Assembly (NCBI GenBank): GCA_029339195.1
Contig: JAPTJF010000053.1
Location: forward strand, 156,009 to 220,008
Length of the DNA stretch: 64,000 bases
Reading direction: 5' to 3'
Origin: Micractinium sp. NFX-FRZ
Lineage: Eukaryota > Chlorophyta > Trebouxiophyceae > Chlorellales > Chlorellaceae
A program made the translations under genes and the position numbers. Shown piece by piece: positions 10,401 through 20,600 of this stretch; position 1 is the stretch's first letter, and the number at the start of each line of letters is the position of its first letter. The notes under the pieces were generated by a model. It was not told the DNA's origin and did no database searches. It saw nothing but the letters and a program-made list of their open reading frames with translations.

Positions 10401-13400
10401 CTGGGGCAACGTCTACACGTTTGCGGGCGATGTCACCTACACCACGTGTCCCCCACCGCCGTCGCCGCCGGCGCCACCTCCTGCGCCCCCGAGTCCCCCT
10501 GTCTCCCCTCCGCCGCCAACCGCCAGGTGAGCCACGCGTCCCTTGGGTGGGTGCCACTGCTACTGCCTACACCATTATGTGCCGGCGCTCTGCATTTTCG
10601 CCAAGGGCCCCCTACCCCCGCACTACCGCCCTCCAAGCTCCGGGGCTGCCTGCTGCGTTGGCTTGCCATGCACTCGCTTTTCAATCAAAGCCTGCCCTGT
10701 CCTGCCCCCCGCCATGCTGTGACATGCCATGCTGGCCCGCAGTGCCCCCGAGTCGCTGACCGTCAACGCCACCAGCTTTGTGGGCGGCGACGTGGTCACC
10801 GTGAGCTGGGACTTCTCTGCCTACGCCACTGCCCCCTCCAACCAGATCCAGCTGTTCCTGGCCCCCGCCGCCACCTCCTTCGCCTCCCTGTATCCCATAA
10901 AGTTCAAGGCCGCCACCGGCAGCCGCACCGGTTCAATCACGTGAGTGGTGGGGCGGGGCGAGGTGAGTTGGAGGGCAGGGGTGGAGCCGCAGGCGGAGGC
11001 CACACCTGGGCTGCCTCATCTCCCAACACTGCTCGCCCAACTGGGGCGGCCCAGTGCCCGTTTGATTGTTCAGTCAAGGCAAAGCGCCAGGCGCGTGCGC
11101 GTTTCACCCGCTCATGCAGTCCTTGCTTCCCTGCCTGCCCGCTGCTGCTCCCCATTGCTCCCCATTGCTTGCCTCCGCATGGCCGGGCGGCCTGCCGGCA
11201 CTCACCGCCCTGCCACGCACACCGCCCGCACCGTGCGCACATCCGCCTGCGCAGGCTGCTGCTGCCCAACCGGCGGCAGGACGTGCAGCTGGCCTACGTG
11301 GCTGGCACCACCCTGGTAGCCACCTCCCCCATCATCACCAACGCCGCACCCAACCTGCCCTCTGGCGTCAAGACGGTACCGGAGCGGGACGCCAGCCAGA
11401 TGAGCGTGCAGTGGCAGACGCACAACGCGAGCCAGCCGCGCGTGCTGTACGGCACCAGCCCCGCCGCGCTCACGTCCGCCTCCGCCGCCACGACCAGCAC
11501 ATACACCAAGGCGGACATTGTGTCTGCCAACACCCAGGGCCTGTTTACAACGCCCACTGGCCAAATGACGTCGGTGCTCAAGGGCTGGATGGACCCGGGT
11601 GGGTGGGTGGGTGGGCGGGTGGGTGGGATTCAATGATCCAATGAATTAATGATCCAATGATCCAATGATCCAATGATCAGGATCAGCTTGGGTGGCGGTG
11701 GCGGTGGTTGTGTGTCTGAGGGGTGGGAAGGAGCAGGCGGGAGACCAAGGGGCACAGCTGCTGGTGCCAACAGAAGCGTGGAGCAGATGAACGTCACGAC
11801 ATCGGTGTGGTTCCTTCCCCCACCTCCCCGCCCTTCTGTGCACAGGCTCCATCCACAAGGCCGTGCTCACCGGCCTGCAGCCCGACACAACATACTATTA
11901 CCAGGCACGCGCCGCTGGCCGCCCGCTGGTGCTGAGTGAAAGTTGTGCCGAGGCGCGCTGGTGGTGCATGGAAGCTGTTGCTAGGCCCACCGCCCGCACC
12001 CTGCAGCTATGACCGCCCTCGTTGCACCTACCAGCTTGCCTGCACGATGGGGCGCCGAGCCCAAAAGGTTGACGCTAGCCACGCCAGGGTCACACTTTTC
12101 AGGCTGATATTCATCTTCTTCAACCCCGCAGGTTGTGGATGCCGCCAACCCGGGCACTGCCACATCCTCCCCTGTCATGTCCTTCACCACGCCACCCGCC
12201 CCCGGCTCGCCCGCCAGCTTTGTGTGGCTCATGGCTGCCGACGTGGGGCAGGCCCAAGTGGACGGATCCAGCACCGTCACTGACAGCCAGCCGGGCGCAC
12301 TGGGGGTGGGTGGGCGCGGGGAGGAGTGCTGGCGGCGGGCAAGCACGGAGCGCCACTTGCAAGTGTTGCATATCCATGTCAAAACACATCGCATGGCGAG
12401 GCGACGCTGTGCGTGCATGGCTGTATGTGGCCAGTGGCGGGCGTCTGTGCCCGCCGCTGCATTGCGTTGAGCCCGTGCCGCCGCCTCCCACCCTGCCCAC
12501 CATGCACCTCGCCACCCTGCCATGCACAACTCGCCCTCCTGCAGGTGTTCCGTGGCATGGCCAAGCAGGCTGCCCTGCACCAGCCCCGCCTGGTGACTTA
12601 TTCTGGCGACATTTCATACTCGGACGGCATCCTGGGCGATTGGGAGCTGTTCATGGAGAATGCGGCGCCGGTGCTGGGTGCCATGCCGGTGCTGGTGCAG
12701 CAGGGCAACCACGAGCGCGACTCGTGAGTGGCAGGGGCGGTTCATGCACCGCACACCACAGCATGTGCACAGCATGGGTGGGTGGGAGGCGCGGTGTGGC
12801 ATGCCTGGTCGGCCGCGGGCGTGCCAGTGGCGTGCCTGCTGCCTGGGCATTCTGGCTGGTGGGGCGGCTCAGCGAGCGCGCACAGCGAGTATGCATGGCC
12901 CCTACTGTGGTGCCAGTAAGCGTCTGCCTATTGAGCATCCTGGCCCGCGCGCCCCCTCGGCCCTGTGCCTCTTCGCCTCCCTCCCTCCACCACACGCAGG
13001 TACATCAACGAGACAGTCAACTCTGGCGACTGGATCCGGGGCTCCAACTACGGATACGAGGCCGGGTGAGGGAGGAAAGGGGTGACTGGCCAAGTGGATG
13101 GGATGGGCTGGCTGGCTGGCTGGCCAGAGGGTTGCATGGGCTGGCTTGTTACATGGCTGGATGGTTGAATGGTTGGCTGAATCAATCAATCAATGTATGG
13201 TTGGCTGAATCCATGAATGAATGGATGGCTCGTCTGGCCGGCTGAGCCGCTGCCACGGCGCCAAGCGGCCAGGGGGCCCCACTTTCTGACTGGCATGCTC
13301 ACCCCCGGCCACCTCACCCCCACCCGCTGCAGCCTCCCTGTGGAGCAGCTGTTCCAGATGCCCACCGCCACCCACGCCAAGCCCTGGTACTCACTGGACT

Positions 13401-16400
13401 ATGGTGCGCCAATTGACCAGGCTGGGTGGATGGGCGGGGCTGGCTCGAGCTCGCGAGTGTCAAGGGGTGGTGTGGGCTTTTTTTGTTGGGGGGGTGCGCA
13501 ACAACAGGGCGGCGGCACTTGCGCCCGCTCCGGCGGCACACATCAAGCCGGGTGTGCCCGCCCAACTTCTGACTCTGCTTCAAGCACCAGCCTGCCTGCC
13601 CGCCTCATCACTCCCTCCCCCGCAGGCCACGTGCACCTGCTGGCGTTGAACTCGGAAGTGGACATGAGCCGGGGCAGCGCGCAGTGGGAGTTTGCCGCCG
13701 CTGACCTGGCGGCTGTCAACCGCACGCAGACGCCCTTTGTGGTGGCGCAGTGGCACCGCCCCATGTACTGCGCCGCCCCCGCCTCCAACAGCAACTGCCA
13801 GTGGGGCGACACGGTGGGTTGGGTTGGGTTGGCTGCCGGCAGAGGGGGCTCGGGTGGCTTGACAACGAGCGTTGACGTGCAGGGGCAGCGGCAGTCGTTT
13901 ACAGGAGGCATCTGTCCTCCACCCACCACCATGTGCCAAGCCGCGCCCGGGCCCCCATCCCGAAATGCCCCGCCCCCCCCCGCCCCCCGCTTGAGTGCAG
14001 TACTTGTACCAAACCGGGTGGGACGATCTAATGTACAACCACTCGGTCGACCTCACCGTGCAAGGCCACTTCCACGTCTACTCCCGCACCTGCCCTGTCT
14101 GGAGGCGCGCCTGCATGGGGCCCAAGCCCGACGGCCGCCTGGGCGGCCCCGTGCACGTCACCACGGGCTGGGGCGGGCCGCAGTCCTTTTCCACCCTGCC
14201 CGCCACGCCCCACGCCTACATCGCTGCCACCAACAGCGCCGCCACCCCCAACGGCTTCCTCCGAGTCAACGTGTCGAGCACCCGGATGGATGTCACGGCG
14301 CTCGCGGTGCGCCGTGCACGCTCCCTCCCTCACCTCGCTGTGGCACACGGGCACAAAACGCTTGTTGCATGCCCGCCACTCTTCCGCTTCTCTGGCGCAG
14401 GCACGCCATGCAGAGGTTGGAGCAGCGGTGGCAGCCGTCCCCATGGCAGCAGGTGGCTGACGTTGGGTGCCGCTTGTGGCCGGCCGTCGTCTTGCATACC
14501 TGGGAGCTCAACAAGCGCGCCTCCATGCATGCGTGCCTTTGCAAATCTGCAGACCGACTTGAATGGCGATGTGGTGGCAGTGGTGGACAGCTTCAGCATT
14601 CATGCAACCACAGCGGCGCAGGCGCCTCCTCCCAGCCCGCCGCCCCCTTTGCCCTCCGCACCTGTGCCCGCCGGGTAAGCTGCTCAACCTGGCGGGGTGT
14701 TGCCTTGTGCCATTGCTAGCTGCACTCACTTGGTGCACAGGGCAAGCGCTTGTGCCGCTGCCTGTGCGCGCTGAGGTGCCGCCGCCCGCCTTGCCGCCCG
14801 CCTGCAGCTGCTCCTCCGCCACCTACACCGGCCCCACAAGCACAACCCCCACCCAGCCCGGCAGCGCCAACGGCGGCCTGCTCTTCGATGTCACCGCTGC
14901 GGGGTGAGTGATGCGCTAGATGGCTTCCCGACTGGCTACCGTGCCCGTGCCAGCGCCAGCGGAACTGGCGGGGCTGTCGCCAGTAGCGCAGCTGAGGTGC
15001 CGCTGGCAGCATGCATCGCCGGGCCGCTCGTTGTTGCAGTGTGGGCCTCCCAAAATGTGTGCCCCCCCAACTTCCCACCCCTCACACGCCCACCCCGCAG
15101 CCAACACCTCTGCCATTCAGTCAATGCAATCGAATAATACCGCCATTGCGCCCCTGTCCGCCCCTGCAGCGCCCAGGACGTGAGCATCACCGCGCTGAGC
15201 TGGTACATGCCTGCCGCCTTTGCCGCCGGCTCCTCCTCCTTTGCCGTCACGGTGCTGCACCGCCCCGGCTCCATCGCCGACAGCGGCACCTCCGACTCCG
15301 CCATCCTCACCGCACCCTGGGCCACCCTGCTGACCGCCAACGTGTCGGCACAAAGCGCGCTGGCCAGCCTGCCGCCCTTCCCCCCGCTCACCCTCCCCGC
15401 CGGCACCAAGCTGTCCCTCTGGTTCCGCTTCACCGACGGCACCCGCCCCATGCGCCAGGCCACCCCCAAGATGTCGGCCGGGTACAACACGCTGGCCACC
15501 ACCGCCGACGGCGCGCTGGCAATCTCATACGCCATGCAGGCGCGTCTGCCGGGCGCGGGGAGGGGCAGGGGAGGGAGCAGTCCAGTGGCAGGCCCTTGGC
15601 TGGCGTGCGTATGTGTGCTGCCACTCATTTGTCAAGAAATAAAGAACCCTGGAACCCTAGAAACCTAGAAACCCAAAACCAAAAACCCTAAAACCATATC
15701 GAGGCTGCCCCTGCACCTGACATTGCTTCGCTCCCCCTCCGCCGCTGCTGCTTCCCCAGGCCACCAGCGCAACCACCGCCAATTGGGGGTGAGCGCCGCA
15801 GTCGGTGCATGTGGCTGCATGGTGTGCAGCATTGACCAGCTGGGCACCCCGCTGCTGCTGGTGTGCACACAACCACTCCCTGCCCCCTGCTGTCCTTGCC
15901 GCTGCGCTCCACACCCTGCCGCCCAGTGCCGCCCTCGCCAGTGTCTTGTGCTTCACACGCACCCCCTCCCTCCATCTCACCCCCTCCCTCCTGCTTCTGC
16001 AGCAACCAGTACCCCTGGGTTGGCGCTATTTTCTACAACACCTGCACCGATGCCGCGAAGCAGCCGCCGCCGTCACCACAGGCGGACACACCACCACCCC
16101 CGCCTTCCCCCGGCCCCCCGCCCCCCTCGCCATCCCCACCCCCAGACCTCCCACCTCCAGTCCCACCGCCTCCCAGCCCTCAGCCACCCTCGCCCTCTCC
16201 GCCTCCCAGCCCTCAGCCACCCTCGCCCTCTCCGCCTCCCAGCCCTCAGCCACCCTCGCCCTCCCCGCCTCCCAGCCCACAGCCACCCGTGCCCTCCCCG
16301 CCTCCCCGCCCCCAGCCCCCCTCGCCCTCCCCGCCTCCCAGCCCTCAGCCACCCTCGCCCTCCCCGCCTCCCAGCCCTCAGCCACCCTCGCCCTCCCCGC

Positions 16401-18166
16401 CTCCCAGCCCTCAGCCACCCTCGTCCTCCCCGCCTCCCCGCCCTCAGCCACCCTCGCCCTCCCCGCCTCCCAGTCCCAGCCCCCCAAAACCTCCCCCCCC
16501 GCCCAATCCTTCTCCGCCCCCGAAGCCTTCCCCGCCAAAGCCCTCCCCACGCAAACCCTCCCCACCCAAGCCCTCTCCTCCCAAGCGTTCCCCGCCACCT
16601 CGCCGGCCACCACCCCAAGGCCCTGCAAGTGAGCCTTGCACACACTTTCCACGGGGTACTAGCAGCAGGATGCACACTAGCATTTGTCGCAGGATACAGG
16701 ACAACTGGAAGGAGGGCAGCAGGGTGTGAAAGCAAGCCTTAAGGCTGGAAGAGCTTCTCTGAACCCTTTGCTCCTTCTCCCTGCTTGCAATCCTGGCAGC
16801 CCCCCGCTGTTCCAGGGGTCTGTGTCGCGCTTTGCTTGCAGAAACCAGGCTGTAGACCCACAAAAGCATAAAACCCTTGCCCTCTGGCTGCAGGCACCCC
16901 CGTTGCAGGCAAGGCCGCACAGCCGTCCTCCGTGGCCTCACGCGTACTGGCCGGCAGGACGGTGCGGTATACCGGCGCTCTAGCCATCGATGGCAACGCC
17001 CAGACCTTCACCATGACCCTGCCTGAGGTGGGCGCTCTGGCGGGTTGCAGCACCTTGGCTGCTTGGGCATACAGTCATGCCTGCAGTTGTGATTGGTTCA
17101 ATCCTTCTAATCGTCTTCAAAATAAGTGGAGGTGCCACCAACTTGCTTGGGGGGGCAGCAGCCCCAGGACACATAAGAGGGAGCTTCAGGGAGCCACTGT
17201 GATGTGGGAGCCTTCGCTCCTGGCCGGCCTGCGGGAAGGTGAGGAGGCACCCACCCACCCATCGACCCTGCCCCCTTGCAAACCCACCGTGCCATGTGCC
17301 CCGCCGCTGCAGTCCGCCCCCTGGCTCGCCATTGACTTGGGCCGCAGGGTTGAGGTGCTGCACGTGGTTGTACGTCCCGCCCCTGCGGCCAGCGGCGTCA
17401 GCTATGCCAGGGAGCACTCGTTCACTGTGCGGGTGGGGAACGCCGCCTCCACGCCGGCCGGCGGCCTTGACAAGCGGTGAGCTGGCAGACAGGAGGCAGT
17501 TCTACGGCGGGGGGGGGAGCTTCAAAGAAGCCAGCCCTGGTTTAGTTGCATGGGAGAGGCATGGTGGTGGCACTGCCGGAGCCTGGCCTTAGACCCAGAG
17601 GACTAGCGTGCAAGGCGGGCTTGGCGTGGAGCCTGGCCACCCTCGCCCTGCTAGCTGCACCTGCGCGCCATGCTGCCGCAGCTCCCCCCACCTTGGAACA
17701 AAACAACCCAGGGTGTTTGCGTGCTGCTCCCGCCGCCGCCCCTCCCCCCACTGCAGCGCCGCGTCATGCACCTCCGCGGCTGGACCACTCAAGGCGGCGG
17801 GCAGCACCCTGGCGTGCGGCCGCAGGGCAAACAACGGCACCTTTGTGGCCGCCCCACTTGTGGGACGGTATGTCTCAATCGAACTCAAGTCCAGCAAGGC
17901 TGGCGCCAAGAGCACGCTTGCGCTGGCGGAGGTGGTGGTCCACACTCGAGGTGAGGTGGCAGGGTGCAATGCCTCTGCTTGCGATCTTGATGGGGCCGCG
18001 CTTGCAGTCTGTTTTTCCGCAACAGAACTTGCGACACAGACCTCCCGCCAGACACGAGCTGCCATGGGCACGATGCTGCTGCTGAGGTGTATCAATTGCC
18101 CAGCCGCCCGCCCAACCTCTGTGCCCAGCACTCCCCTGCCCTGCAGCCACCACTGTGCGAGGCTGA
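7443..18166 (+). CDS. Secreted purple acid phosphatase fused to beta-sandwich modules, Pro-rich stalks and an F5/8-type C domain
   Basis: Predicted extracellular phosphatase built like a wall glycoprotein: 26 exons, 1645 residues. Exons: 7443-7648, 7771-7866, 8126-8495, 8722-8750, 8965-9261, 9478-9877, 10075-10125, 10378-10526, 10743-10940, 11255-11598, 11846-11904, 12132-12305, 12545-12723, 13000-13065, 13333-13403, 13626-13813, 14001-14306, 14553-14674, 14808-14903, 15170-15539, 15760-15788, 16003-16628, 16894-17027, 17313-17476, 17757-17950, 18147-18166. A signal peptide (about 1-32) precedes module 1 (about 70-250), a Pro-rich linker, module 2 (about 297-500) and another Pro-rich linker. 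The phosphatase part follows (about 533-1061): metal-ligand motifs ADVGQ, GDISYSDG, GNHE, AQWHRP and GHFHVYSR are all present. Module 3 (about 1102-1290), a PPSPSPPPSPQ stalk (to about 1475) and a fucolectin-like F5/8 C domain (IDGNAQTF, WLAIDLGR, GRYVSIEL) complete it. Modules share FDVTAAG, FRFTDGTRPMR and TANWGN and resemble modules of bacterial secreted proteins. Several introns use GC donors. Confidence 0.85.
7724..9140 (+). repeat. Internal segmental duplication, copy A (module 1)
   Basis: This segment, from just before the module-1 acceptor to the start of its Pro-rich linker, is almost the same as 14764-16180. Exon lengths match exactly (96, 370 and 29 bp), and most intron sequence is also near-identical. 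The main difference is a replaced stretch in the first intron (about 7885-7945). Confidence 0.93.
8605..8657 (+). repeat. Telomere-like degenerate tract inside an intron
   Basis: An A/C-rich tract with interspersed CCCTAAA-like units (for example ACCCTAAAACC and ACCCTAG). The plant and Chlorella-type telomere unit is TTTAGGG, that is CCCTAAA on the other strand. It lies just after the weak GC donor of the module-1 exon. Confidence 0.6.
11628..11682 (+). repeat. GATCCAAT octamer repeat in an intron
   Basis: About five tandem, slightly irregular GATCCAAT units follow a short GGGT run just after the donor of the exon ending at 11598. The flanking composition is much more G+C-rich. Confidence 0.8.
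14764..16180 (+). repeat. Internal segmental duplication, copy B (module 3)
   Basis: Second copy of the 7724-9140 block. It places an almost identical module after the phosphatase domain. Intron identity is as high as exon identity, so the copying or gene conversion is recent. Confidence 0.93.
15644..15695 (+). repeat. Telomere-like degenerate tract, duplicated copy
   Basis: Counterpart of the tract at 8605-8657 in the matching intron of module 3. It has a few substitutions and a small deletion, so the tract predates the segmental duplication. Confidence 0.6.
16160..16480 (+). repeat. 33-bp tandem repeat encoding the Pro-Ser stalk
   Basis: About nine units of roughly 33 bp encode an 11-residue repeat of the type SPPPSPQPPSP, typical of hydroxyproline-rich algal wall proteins. 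The tract continues as a Lys-rich KPSPPKPSP segment to about 16600. Confidence 0.9.
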
Positions 18167-18931
18167 GAACTGCGCATGCAAGCTAAGGAGACTAAGGTAA
18201 CCTTTCGCCAAAGAGCTGACGAAAGCCTGGGAAACGCTTCTCCCTGTGTCTCCTGCGCATGCGGCCCTTCGGCCCCGACCACTTTCAGTGCCAGCGCTCG
18301 GCCAGGCCCTGGGCGCTGCGCTCTCATACAGGGCTTTGTTTGCATGTTCCGTGGTCCGATAATGAGTGCTCTTCCGTGAGGTACGCTTTCAAAGTTCTAG
18401 AGACTCCTCTGCACTCTTTGTGAACAAATACACTGACATGTACACACGGCCGCTGGCGCCGCCGCCGCCAGCAGTTGCCCTCCCAAGGCTGTCACCTGGC
18501 ATCTTTCTGCATCCCAAGCCTTTGCACAGCCGTTCAAGTAATACAACACAACGCATCGACGCCAAGCAAGAGGAAGCCTGCACTGCCTGTAATCACATCC
18601 AGCGCGCCACTCAGCACTGTGCTGCATCCGCTGACGCATGTGCCTCCTCATCCCTTTTCTATAAGGTCCTCCTGGTTGTTAAAGGCATTGCACACATGCA
18701 CAGTTGCCGGAGGCAGGGCAAACGCAACTGAGTTCACAACACCGCGACGCTTTGCGAATCAGCATGTGGCTGCGGCCGGCAGGCGCTGCGCCGGCACGGC
18801 GCCGGCACTTGAACGTGTGCACCACGCAGTGTGCACGGCTCCACACCGTCTACAGCATTGCGCATTTCACCAAGCCGGCAAAGCAGCTAGCGGCTGGAGG
18901 GATGCTGCCCCTAACCAGGGATGCAGGCACC
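18167..18931. other. Convergent 3' region after the phosphatase chimera
   Basis: No coding exon seen. A TGTAA at 18588-18592 is the best candidate polyadenylation signal for the phosphatase gene, about 420 bases past its stop. The ankyrin gene on the minus strand ends at 18932. Confidence 0.5.
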
Positions 18932-19584
18932 CTATCCAGCAAGCATTGCCCGCACCTGACGGCGCTGCATGTCGGTGAGTGGGCCCCAAGACGTGCCTGC
19001 ACGCACTAGCGCCACGACAACATCTTGGCCGTCAGGGTGCAGCGCACACGCCAGCGCACACTCGCCGCTGGCGGCTACCACATCCAGGGCAGCACCCGCG
19101 TCAATGAGCAGCTGTGCCGCACTGACTTGCCCCTGCCGGGCTGCCCACATCAGCGCCGTCCAGCCCCTCGTGTCCCGTGCATTGACGTGCGCCCCTGCAT
19201 CCAGCAGCAACTGAACCATGGCTGCAGGCGCGCCGGCCCCAGCGCTGCCGCTAGCAGCGGCCGCTTCCATCAGCGCTGTGCGGCCGTCCAGATTGCAATG
19301 GCTGACGTCTGCCCCCGCACCCAGCAGCAGCGCAGCAACATCAGCCCTGCCGGACCGGGCTGCCGTCGCGAGGGCAGAGGTGCCGTGACTGTCTGTCACG
19401 CTGACGTCTGCCCCTGCACTGAGCAGCTGCCGCACCACATCCGCATGGCCCCTTGCAGCCGCCGCTGCCAGGGCTGTCAAGCCGCCGCTGTCGAGCTGCC
19501 AGTTCACGTCTGCACCACGCAGCATCGCCGCCTGCACCCGCTCCACTTGCCCATTGCATGCCGCGGCAAACAGCGGCTCCTCTC
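18932..19584 (-). CDS. Ankyrin-repeat protein, main exon (5' end unresolved)
   Basis: A protein-interaction repeat protein; no catalytic part is visible. The exon starts at a CTGCAG acceptor (exon edge 19584) and runs to the stop at 18932, about 217 residues. About five ankyrin units are clear, with hallmark segments GLTALAAAAARGHADVVRQLL, SALATAARSGRADVAALLLGAG, RTALMEAAA, GWTALMWAARQGQVSAAQLL and GECALACAL. The open frame upstream of the acceptor has no ATG, so at least one 5' exon is needed. A candidate at 19796-19851 ends in the right phase at a GTGAG donor and would add an Ala/Arg-rich segment, possibly a targeting peptide, but its own start is not seen. The protein ends shortly after the last repeat. 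Function beyond protein binding is unknown. Confidence 0.75.
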
Positions 19585-20600
19585 CTGCAGCAGGGGCAAG
19601 GCGGCAGCACACACATTGCTGCTCTGCCCCGCAGGGCTTGGGCGATGGGTGCCCAGTCAGCTAACCCTGGGGCAGCTGCTGCAGCCCCATTAGGGGCACC
19701 CTCCATGAGCAGGCTGCGCAGAGCGGTGCATAGGCGTGCTGTAGGTGTTTTGTGCTGCTGGTGTGTGGCATCCCCAAATGGAGCACCCCTCTCACCATAA
19801 GCAGCAGGCCCTCCCAAGTTTGCCGCCACTCGTGCAGCACCCCGCGCCCGGCTGCGGGAGATGGTGGGCACAACACGGCAGGTGCCTGCAGGGGCCAGCT
19901 GTTGAGACGGTGACTAACTTGCAATGCACATGCCATGCATATAAGCCTAGCTGGCTTGCCTATGCACTGGAGACTGGGCGCAGCAAGGGCGGGCACCGAG
20001 GAGGTCACGCAACACCGCCCTGGGGTCCCGCCTGCCCGCTGCCCTTGGACGAGTGCCCCGGCGCCTGCGGGTGGCACACGTACCTCGGCAGGACAAGGAA
20101 CGCTGCACATGGGCTGCTAGGCGCAGGGCAGTGGTCCCCGAGTTGCGAGCTGTGGGAGGGAGGGCAGGGCAGCGACTGGCAATTGCCGACATAGCAAGGG
20201 CTGAGGAGACACTGAGCAGCGTTGTATTTCACTTCACTTGAGGAGCCAACTCGTTCGCCAGTCTTCAAGTACCATAGAAATGTCTGCCACTGCCGCTGCC
20301 AACCTGGCGCCACGTCGGCAAGGCGCCTTGCTCTCTGTGTCTCTCCGGCCAGCCTATAGCTTTGCGTCGCCTCCTACAAGGCAGTTGACCTAGGCCTTCT
20401 GCACCCCATCCAGATAGCCAGAAGCGAACCTCAAGCCCGCTCACAAGCTCTGCTGCATGTCTCTGAAGCCCCACTGCTCACCCTGCAATGCAGGCCTGCG
20501 CAGTACCTAGCTTCTTGTCTGCGCAGTTGCACCAATCATCGGGAAAACACACTGGAGGAGCAAGCGCTGGCAGAAGCCCGCATGCGCAGGCAGACCTCGG
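19585..20600. other. Ankyrin-gene 5' region and RABGGTB 3' flank
   Basis: Apart from the candidate ankyrin exon at 19796-19851, I find nothing in either strand that I can support as coding. It must contain the ankyrin promoter and the 3' untranslated region of the next gene. Confidence 0.4.

Noticed and set aside
7771..16060. Calling the three modules pherophorin domains
   Set aside because: The Pro-rich stalks are pherophorin-like, but the modules lack the Cys-rich pherophorin pattern and better fit a beta-sandwich module with FDVTA and NWGN motifs seen in bacterial secreted proteins.
16026..16735. Minus-strand frames rich in Gly, Arg, Trp or Glu, Ala repeats opposite the Pro-Ser stalk
   Set aside because: They are the complement of the 33-bp stalk repeat, so the regularity comes from the plus-strand coding repeat.
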